NCBI RefSeq assembly: GCF_012027725.1
Contig: NZ_SJOU01000017.1
Location: 1 to 54,385, forward strand
DNA length: 54,385 nt
Reading direction: 5' to 3'
From: Olsenella sp. SW781
GTDB taxonomy: Bacteria; Actinomycetota; Coriobacteriia; Coriobacteriales; Atopobiaceae
Position 1 is the stretch's first letter, and each line of letters opens with the position of its first letter. Below the pieces are notes generated by a model. The model was not told where the DNA came from and did no database searches. It saw nothing but the letters and a program-made list of their open reading frames with translations. A program made the position numbers and the translations under genes. This document shows positions 49,801-54,385 of the stretch, piece after piece.

Positions 49801-50329
49801 CGTGTATAACGTCTATAACCTCGACATCTTCAAGGGTGAGCTTGGTAAGGATGATAGTGGAGATCCCATTGCAGATCCCAACAAGCCTTTGTCAGGCGCC
49901 GAGTTCACGCTTTACAGCGATGAGACGTGCAAGAACGAAGTCGCAAAGGGAACCACGAGCAACGGCGAAGATGGCGTGATAAAGGGGCATGTCATTCTCA
50001 CTGGACTTGAGGAGGGAAGTACCTACTACCTCAAGGAGACAAAGGTTCCCTCGGGCTACCAGCTCCTCGACCAGACGATCAAGATCGAGGTTCAACGAGA
50101 TCAGGCGATCTTTACCATTCCTGGAGATGAAGACGAGGATCCGATTACCGAGACGGTCCCGCTTAACAAGGACACCGCTACGTTTAGTTTCTCCGTAGCC
50201 AACAAGCCCAACCCTGACCTCCCATCATCTGGCTCCTCTGGTGCAATCCTCATGATGTCAGTTGGCATTGCGGCAGTCGTGCTCGGCGGGGCTTACCTAG
50301 CGAGAAGGAAAGGCCTGCTCCGAGGCTAG
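46847..50329 (+). CDS. LPXTG-type surface adhesin/pilin with fibro-slime domain
   Basis: 1160 residues. Signal peptide (residues 1-35: RRRTALGRVASLVAFAAVTL, cleavage near AWA-D). A fibro-slime/PA14-like domain follows, with DFTGDDDVWVFIDDVLVLDL and GGIHDATSGKINFRTGAI around 219-265. Then come several Ig/FctA-like pilin repeats (about 340-1020, e.g. TYYYQITEKQADGETDLVYD) and a SpaA-type domain with E-box YYLKETKVPSGYQLL (about 1060-1110). The end has LPSSG, a hydrophobic helix and RRKG. It is probably the tip adhesin of the sortase pilus. The start has GGAGG; an upstream in-frame ATG at 46808 is less likely. Confidence 0.88.
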   Translation: MKVRRRTALGRVASLVAFAAVTLLLGLGVAPAAAWADAAQDDGIVVNLHDYDRSDGRGKINDNRHAMKFGDANDNTFNEYTHGNQMFAEIVQRKLSDDGYPVLNNLTTRSTQSLSYLFGGGGSNRFYIHNYQNVTGLLQRDGDGYYYFDSSQNYARYSERSESFILTEDPRTGAASVPQFTPFDDRSKTSNFNYSFGLDISATFYMPEYEGEAGVLSNGEDMIFDFTGDDDVWVFIDDVLVLDLGGIHDATSGKINFRTGAISYDAEPYRGEKGQHWTGATGVTYGSIEEAFAAAGKTWNDDPYATHTIKFFYLERGDGGSNCRIRFNLPTIPDGSVEIEKDVTYSNLNDVSDIDFTFNAYVDYDGDGKDYQLYTGTYDVYEDGERVQDGLTAENGVIKLKDGQTARLITSDNPDGSRITRQSRYYVVETGATSDKYEVEINGTSASWEDGSVNGVKSPEFVVNQTAHVTFENSISAENSFNVEVKKDGKVEDGDVFYAMVMIGSRQYEGVYYLYDSDDDASGEQRTTNGGLIELMAGQHAEIRGIVGGNTVTVYEVNADGMAFSDEDYLEPTFSMENGNGNPLKGDASSVEDEVGRKGIKSETNEGKDLGANPVIKVVMTNTFNGVEFQIPVLKAIDGRDWNESDSFEFEIEPVAVKDNKTGKTVESIPADEMPMPECDGKVQSTLVIDNDDELTQSDFPEFDDVDPETWNMLRGGYFCPITFTDGGELQEGYTYYYQITEKQADGETDLVYDETTYLVGITVEPRSDPDGLWYPFYVSLRLYSPLNDDSASTYGISVSPRPFVNRYVSLTFAGLQETKQVVGHDADKGDFNFTVTALADEATGTTAAQAAELAGLSVLAGELGGTFNDNVLTFSNADPVTTTEARTVRSANELTLTAANVGHTYVYEYAEVLGEDSKWHQEEETTWRVSVAVSWVDENAKDDIQAVLTLKKKVGDGEWKDAGTATYKSSDAEQAEPLTVSFTNVYNVYNLDIFKGELGKDDSGDPIADPNKPLSGAEFTLYSDETCKNEVAKGTTSNGEDGVIKGHVILTGLEEGSTYYLKETKVPSGYQLLDQTIKIEVQRDQAIFTIPGDEDEDPITETVPLNKDTATFSFSVANKPNPDLPSSGSSGAILMMSVGIAAVVLGGAYLARRKGLLRG

Positions 50330-50443
50330 AGGCGACGACTCATCAGCAACTCCCGCTCGGCAATACCGGGTGGTGTTGATAGGGAATTAGTTTAGCAATT
50401 TGTGGGCAATGCCGGCGGGGGAGTCGGCGAAAGGAGAAGAGAA

Positions 50444-51868
50444 ATGGCTCACATCAAGAACAGGCTGAGGGGGCTGCTAGCTGCATTCGTGGCGCTCGTT
50501 GCCGCTCTCGCCATCGTCCCGGGCGTGGCCCAGGCCGAGCCTACGCCGTGGACTGGCAGCGAGACCAAGACCATCACGGTTAGCAACCTCCAGCCGGGTG
50601 ACGTGGTGACCCTCTACAAGGTCGCTGACGTTCAGCTCAACGGTGACAACACCACCACACTCGTCATCCAGACCGGCTTCGAGCAGAGCACGGTTGACGC
50701 TTACCTCGACGCCGCTGGCTCTGAGACCGCTCAGGACGTCTGGGGGGACCGCGGCGACGCGACTCCGTTCGGTAACGCTGCTACGGTCCAGGACGGCCAG
50801 ACCTCCGTCACCTTCAGCAACATTGACGCCGGTCTCTATCTCGTCGACGTCGTCCCCGCAGACGAGTCCGTAACCTACCAGCCTACGATCGTCGCCATGA
50901 GCCCGGTCGCCGTCGATGGCACCACTGACTGGACCTTCGATGACGCCTATATCGACCTCAAGAAGACTACCGAGACGCTCGACAAGAAGATTACCGGCGG
51001 CGCTGTCGAGTTTGAGCAGAATGGCGGTGAGCTCGGTTACGCCATGGTCGGCGACGAGGTCACCTTCCAGGTTACCTTCGAGATCAACGCCAACCAGAGC
51101 GAGTTCGTCCTCACCGATACCATGAGCACCGGCCTCACCTTCACCGGTGCTGAGGACGTCGTGCTGTACAAGAACGGCCAGCCCGTCTCCGCCGAAGGTG
51201 TCTACGCCGTCACTGGCAACGAGGGCGCCCAGTCCTTCACGGTCACCTTCGATACTGATTGGCTCCAGGAGAAGAACACCAACGGCACTTCGGTCAACGC
51301 CGGTACCTACACCATCGAGTACAAGGGCCTCATCACTCCTGCCGCCACGCTCGACGGCGTGACCAACAAGGTCACTTCGACCAATAACACCGAAGGCGAC
51401 ACCGTCACCGTCGACTTCGTCGGCTTCGACATCGTCAAGTACGGTGACGCCAACAAGAACAACACCTACGAGGAGGGCGAGGATCTCCTGACCGGCGCCG
51501 AGTTCGCGCTCTACTATGATGAGGAGTGCAAGCATGCCGTCTACAAGAAGGACGGCACGACTCAGGTAACCCTTCAGACCGTCAACGGCGAGGCTTCTAC
51601 GGACGCCGACACGCTCCTCAAGCCTGGCACCTACTACCTCAAGGAGACCGCTGCCCCGTCCGGCTACCAGATCGTGATCAACCCGATTGAGATTAAGGTC
51701 ACCACTGAGGGCGGCACCTTCTACATTCCCAACGTCGCCTCCACCGACCACGAGGGCATTGAGCTGCCGACCACCGGCGGCATGGGCACCGTTGCCCTGA
51801 CTGCCGCCGGCGTTGTTCTTGTTGCCGGCGCGGCCGCCTTCATTGTCCGCTCCCGCAAGGAGAACTAG
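50444..51868 (+). CDS. backbone pilin, LPXTG (SpaA-like)
   Basis: 474 residues. Signal peptide (1-30, cleavage near AQA-E), then Ig-like pilin domains: an N-terminal one (TITVSNLQPGDVVTLYKVAD), a middle isopeptide domain (YAMVGDEVTFQVTFEINANQ...FVLTDTMSTGLTF) and a C-terminal SpaA/Cna-B one with E-box GTYYLKETAAPSGYQIV. The sorting signal is LPTTGG (about 441), hydrophobic helix and RSRKEN. I see no canonical YPK pilin motif, so the linking lysine is not assigned. AAGGAG precedes the ATG. The strong terminator after it would make it far more abundant than the sortases. Confidence 0.92.
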   Translation: MAHIKNRLRGLLAAFVALVAALAIVPGVAQAEPTPWTGSETKTITVSNLQPGDVVTLYKVADVQLNGDNTTTLVIQTGFEQSTVDAYLDAAGSETAQDVWGDRGDATPFGNAATVQDGQTSVTFSNIDAGLYLVDVVPADESVTYQPTIVAMSPVAVDGTTDWTFDDAYIDLKKTTETLDKKITGGAVEFEQNGGELGYAMVGDEVTFQVTFEINANQSEFVLTDTMSTGLTFTGAEDVVLYKNGQPVSAEGVYAVTGNEGAQSFTVTFDTDWLQEKNTNGTSVNAGTYTIEYKGLITPAATLDGVTNKVTSTNNTEGDTVTVDFVGFDIVKYGDANKNNTYEEGEDLLTGAEFALYYDEECKHAVYKKDGTTQVTLQTVNGEASTDADTLLKPGTYYLKETAAPSGYQIVINPIEIKVTTEGGTFYIPNVASTDHEGIELPTTGGMGTVALTAAGVVLVAGAAAFIVRSRKEN

Positions 51869-51911
51869 TCGCTGATTCGCGGCCATTTCGGTCGTGACTA
51901 ACGAGCTAGGC

Positions 51912-51941
51912 GACCCGGCTCCCCAGTGAGGGGGCCGGGTC
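51912..51941 (+). terminator. hairpin between backbone pilin and sortases
   Basis: GACCCGGCTCCCC (51912-51924) pairs with GGGG-GCCGGGTC (51930-51941) around AGTGA; ATTGTTG follows. A partial terminator here would reduce sortase relative to pilin transcript. Confidence 0.8.
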
Positions 51942-52023
51942 ATTGTTGCGCTTGTGCGGCAGCTTACAAAGTGTGTCCCTCGATTGACGATTGATACGTT
52001 TTCTGGAACATTAGGAGGCTCTT

Positions 52024-53094
52024 ATGTCCGCGCTTAGGGGAGAGATAAAAAGGGGGCTCCCATCGCGGCGAGGGGTCTTCGTTGCGCTTCTTGCACTTCT
52101 CGTTGGGATGGGCTGTATTGCGTATCCGTTCGTGAGCGATGCCCTGAACCAGGCACGGGAAAAAGAGATTGTTGATACTACTATTCAGAGTGTCTACAGC
52201 ACCGACGAAGCCACCCTCGCTGCCGAGCGCGAGAAGGCCGTCACCTACAACCAGCAGCTCCTCGACGGTCGCGCTGTGGTCACGGACCCCTTCGATCCCG
52301 ATGCCGAGCGTCCCACGGATGAGGACTACGACAACGTCCTGAACCTCTCCGGCGACGGGGTGATGGCCACCATCAACATCCCGAAGATTCACGTCGAGCT
52401 GCCCATCTATCACACCACGGACACCGACGTGCTCGAGCATGGCGTCGGGCATCTCGAGGGCACCTCCGTCCCCATCGGCGGCGAGTCGACGCACTGCGTC
52501 CTCTCCGGCCACACCGGCCTCCCCTCGATGAAGATCTTCGACAACCTCGACCAGCTTGAGGTGGGGGACTACTTCGTCATCTCGGTCCTCGGCGAGGATC
52601 ATGCCTATCGCGTTACCTCCGTCGAGGTGGTCCTCCCCGATGAGACGGACTCCCTCGTCATCGAGCAGGGCCGCGACCTCTGCACGCTCGTCACCTGCAC
52701 TCCGTACGGCGTTAACACCCACCGCCTGCTCGTCCATGCGGAGCGCTGCGAGCTGCCCGCGGAGTGGCTCGACAAGGGCGACGCCGACTTCCCCTCCGGC
52801 TACACCGAGCCGCCCGACAAGGCGCTGCTGCCCTCCGTCCTTCTCGGCCTGCTTCTCGCCGCGCTGGTGATCGGCGCCTACGTGCTCGTGTCCAAGCTTC
52901 GGTCCCGCGGGCGCGGCGGCTCGGGAAGCGCCCCGGCTTCCGCGGGTCGTCCCACGCCAAGGCCGACGGGCAGGCACTTCGCCGGCCAGGGTTCCGGAGG
53001 CGGCGAATCGGCCGGCCCGGGACGCGCCGTCGGCGTGAGGCCCGTCATCCCGCGTGACGGTCGGAGACGTGACGGGAGGCGCTACCGTGGCTAG
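52024..53094 (+). CDS. class C (pilus) sortase 1
   Basis: 356-residue membrane-anchored transpeptidase that links pilin subunits. N-terminal helix (about 15-40), then the class C lid with DPF (VVTDPFDPDAERPTDEDYDN). The barrel has LPIYHTTDTDVLEHGVGHLE, the catalytic His in LSGHTGLP, the Cys in TLVTCTPYGVNTHRLLVHAE with the following Arg. A second helix lies near 265-290 and the C-terminus is a basic, Pro/Gly-rich cytoplasmic tail. TTAGGAGG precedes the ATG. The 3' end overlaps the next gene by 8 nt. The words GTCCTTCTCGGC and GCTTCTCGCC lie in its C-terminal helix. Confidence 0.93.
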   Translation: MSALRGEIKRGLPSRRGVFVALLALLVGMGCIAYPFVSDALNQAREKEIVDTTIQSVYSTDEATLAAEREKAVTYNQQLLDGRAVVTDPFDPDAERPTDEDYDNVLNLSGDGVMATINIPKIHVELPIYHTTDTDVLEHGVGHLEGTSVPIGGESTHCVLSGHTGLPSMKIFDNLDQLEVGDYFVISVLGEDHAYRVTSVEVVLPDETDSLVIEQGRDLCTLVTCTPYGVNTHRLLVHAERCELPAEWLDKGDADFPSGYTEPPDKALLPSVLLGLLLAALVIGAYVLVSKLRSRGRGGSGSAPASAGRPTPRPTGRHFAGQGSGGGESAGPGRAVGVRPVIPRDGRRRDGRRYRG

Positions 53095-54064
53095 GCACCT
53101 CGCCCAGGGAACGCCCGGCCCCGAGGGGCCCCGTAGGCGGCGGGGCGGGGTGGCGCCCCTCGTGGCCGCGCTCGTCCTTCTCGCCATTGGCGCGTGCCTG
53201 CTCCTGGCGCCGAGCGTCTCGGCGGTCATCGAGCAGGGGCGCGTGGAGCAGGTGGTCGAGGAGTCTCGCACGTCCGCGACCGTGTCCGACGAGGAGGATC
53301 CCTCCGCTGCCGCGGAAGACGATGGGGACGCCTTCCGCCCCAAGGAGGGCGACCCCACCTACGAGTCGCTCGTCGAGTACAGCGAGCGGGTCCGCGAGGG
53401 CACGGGCGACGAGGTGAACGACCCCTTCGCCTTCTCTGGCGACGAGCTGGCCGCGATGGGCCTGCCTGACGGCATCGTGGGCTCGATCGACATCCCGGCC
53501 ATGGGCGTCACGCTGCCCATCTACCTCGGGGCGACCGAGGCCAACATGGAGCTCGGCGCGGCGGTGGTCGCCGGGACCTCGATGCCCGTCGGCGGGGAGC
53601 CCTCCAACTGCGTGATCGCGGCGCACCGGGGGGTCTGGCACGGCGTGCAGATGTTCCGCGACATCGAGCTTCTCGAGGTGGGGGACACGATTACCATCAC
53701 GACGGCCTGGGACGAGCTCACCTACCGGGTCTGCGAGATCCGCGTCATCGAGCCGGACGACGTCGACGCGCTGGCCGTCCAGGAGGGCAGGGACCTGGTC
53801 ACGCTCTTCACCTGCCATCCCTACGCCGTCTCCTCGCACCGCTACCTGGTGTACTGCGAGCGGGTGGAGAACGACGAGGCGCAGGAGGGCCCGGGCGCCG
53901 TCGAGCGGGTGGTCGCGGCGTTCATCCCGGCGGAGTCGACCGGCTCGCCCGCGCTCGAGGTTGAGCGCTGGCTGCGCATTGGCGGGCTTGCGCTGCTGGT
54001 CGTGGTGCTTGTTCTGCTGGTGGCCACCATCGTCCGGAGGGTACGCGGCCGGGCGGGGCGGTAG
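53087..54064 (+). CDS. class C (pilus) sortase 2
   Basis: 325 residues. N-terminal helix (about 24-46), lid segment NDPFAFSGDEL, barrel strand VTLPIYLGATEANMELGAAV, catalytic His in CVIAAHRGVWHG and the Cys/Arg pair in TLFTCHPYAVSSHRYLVYCE. A C-terminal helix (about 300-320) completes the class C plan. GTG at 53087 is chosen for its GGGAGG and because GTGGCTAG overlaps the upstream stop, a typical coupled junction; the frame open from 53054 lacks a site. Two sortases for two pilins suggests each serves a different subunit or step. Confidence 0.92.
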   Translation: MARHLAQGTPGPEGPRRRRGGVAPLVAALVLLAIGACLLLAPSVSAVIEQGRVEQVVEESRTSATVSDEEDPSAAAEDDGDAFRPKEGDPTYESLVEYSERVREGTGDEVNDPFAFSGDELAAMGLPDGIVGSIDIPAMGVTLPIYLGATEANMELGAAVVAGTSMPVGGEPSNCVIAAHRGVWHGVQMFRDIELLEVGDTITITTAWDELTYRVCEIRVIEPDDVDALAVQEGRDLVTLFTCHPYAVSSHRYLVYCERVENDEAQEGPGAVERVVAAFIPAESTGSPALEVERWLRIGGLALLVVVLVLLVATIVRRVRGRAGR

Positions 54065-54197
54065 CGTCCGCGGGCAGCGCGTTCTTCTCGCCGGGCGGCC
54101 TTGACCTGCCCTATTCCCGTCTTTTGGTGAGACGGACGAGAAGATTATATAGTATGACATTGTATTAATGTTGAATCATAACAACCTAAGAACTTCC

Positions 54198-54226
54198 TTG
54201 CATCTTGAGATAGGCTGTGATATAAA
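54198..54226 (+). promoter_or_regulatory. promoter of the DUF3800-associated RNA (copy B)
   Basis: TTGCAT (54198-54203), 17-nt spacer, extended -10 TG-A-TATAAA (54218-54226). It lies in an AT-rich stretch (54140-54226) after the pilus operon. Confidence 0.75.
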
Positions 54227-54227
54227 G

Positions 54228-54286
54228 TAACTGGTCGTCTCGTAAGAGGGGGCTATCAAGGGCCGGGGGATCCCCCCGGCATTTTT
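54228..54286 (+). ncRNA. structured RNA upstream of a DUF3800 fragment (copy B)
   Basis: Hairpin 1 spans about 54230-54255: TGGTC-G-TCTC, loop GTAA (GNRA type), GAGG-GGGCTA with one bulge. The linker TCAAG matches CCAAG of copy A. Hairpin 2 is GCCGGGGG (54262-54269), loop ATC, CCCCCGGC (54273-54280), then ATTTTTG. Stems of hairpin 2 and the TGTGRTATAARG promoter are the same as at 24611-24671, while the hairpin-1 sequence differs with structure kept, as expected of a selected RNA fold. Confidence 0.6.
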
Positions 54287-54300
54287 GTTATTACGGGGCG

Positions 54301-54385
54301 GTCATCTATCGCGACGCGCGGCCTGACGGGTACCGCATGCTGCAGGTCGCCGACTACGTCTGCGGCGTGGAGCTGGCGGCGCTGA
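54301..54385 (+). pseudogene. N-terminally truncated DUF3800 gene (runs off the window)
   Basis: The frame reads VIYRDARPDGYRMLQVADYV then CGVELAAL, equivalent to residues about 164-187 of the DUF3800 protein at 24698 (SPSEYRLSQAADYACAVELT). The DESG and YYDG parts and any good start codon are missing, although the RNA leader lies 15 nt upstream. About 160 residues seem deleted between RNA and this point. The rest lies beyond the window. Confidence 0.7.

Larger units (their letters stand above)
15094..54092. repeat. dispersed 12-mer GGCGAGAAGRAC (16 exact copies)
   Basis: Plus-strand copies start at 15094, 15252, 19353, 22297, 22930, 45783, 46608. Copies read as GTYCTTCTCGCC start at 15214, 17194, 22112, 22506, 24398, 27929, 40822, 53174, 54081. 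Eleven are between genes or in pseudogene DNA, two are in the last codons of genes (22506, 22930) and three are inside genes (19353, 40822, 53174). The 9-nt core GGCGAGAAG/CTTCTCGCC has further copies at 8817, 18495, 19933, 28046, 33626, 35383, 40029, 40530, 41224, 47658 and 52852. The count is by eye and may miss some. Confidence 0.85.

Noticed and set aside
15094-54092. Chi-type or KOPS-type reading of the 12-mer
   Set aside because: Copies are split about evenly between strands, whereas those signals are strand-skewed; a whole-genome count would still be decisive.

Overview
ORGANISM. This is a 54.4 kb, high-GC, gene-dense actinobacterial segment. GC-ending codons are strongly preferred, and the gene set includes indolepyruvate:ferredoxin oxidoreductase, selD, PTS lac-family sugar uptake, fibro-slime/LPXTG pili and a Bce-type peptide-antibiotic module. 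This fits an anaerobic host-associated member of Coriobacteriia, probably Atopobiaceae such as Olsenella. The taxon is inferred from gene content and style, not from a marker gene. No rRNA or tRNA was recognised.

LAYOUT. 0.1-1.4 kb: IS3-type insertion sequence. 1.5-7.3 kb: beta-glycoside utilisation locus (ROK kinase and GntR regulator on the minus strand; divergent GH1 phospho-glycosidase and PTS IIC-IIB-IIA). 7.3-10.4 kb: small housekeeping genes (YjbR-like, XRE zinc-ribbon, DUF188, selD, DUF1508). 10.7-14.9 kb (minus): iorB-iorA and an acyl-CoA ligase, which look like a 2-oxo-acid to acyl-CoA to acid route. 15.3-20.1 kb: BceRS two-component system with a BceAB ABC transporter. 20.4-22.1 kb: glucose-type EIIA and glycerol dehydrogenase. 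22.5-25.5 kb: hypothetical gene, HAD phosphatase, then a lower-GC decayed island holding a DUF3800 gene preceded by a small structured RNA. 26.0-28.9 kb: aspS, a tiny membrane protein, aquaporin. 29.1-33.1 kb: extracytoplasmic binding protein plus a very large sensor-fused MscS channel. 33.2-37.3 kb: MarR with a heterodimeric ABC exporter. 37.3-40.0 kb: crcB, flavin reductase, polysaccharide-flippase-like protein. 40.6-43.4 kb: ppc. 43.9-45.2 kb: lower-GC Abi/HEPN gene and a truncated small gene. 45.4-54.1 kb: two paralogous winged-helix proteins, one with a G10 tract, then a sortase-assembled pilus operon (fibro-slime adhesin, backbone pilin, two class C sortases). The window ends in a second copy of the DUF3800-associated RNA followed by a truncated DUF3800 gene.

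INTERGENIC DNA. The gaps are unusually structured. A dispersed 12-mer GGCGAGAAGRAC occurs 16 times by hand count, about equally on both strands and mostly between genes. Palindromes carrying GGGAC are nested inside one another and sit at stop codons; one is translated inside iorB. Three further repeat families (TGCCATAACCCC clusters, a 16-mer spaced exactly 30/94/30/30/94 nt, and a 61-bp tandem repeat) fill other gaps.

MOST INTERESTING. (i) The DUF3800 nuclease-like gene with a promoter-hairpin-terminator RNA, present twice; (ii) the GGCGAGAAGRAC word, which behaves like an uptake or recognition sequence; (iii) a binding protein paired with a tandem-sensor MscS channel; (iv) a G10 contingency tract in a putative regulator next to the pilus operon.
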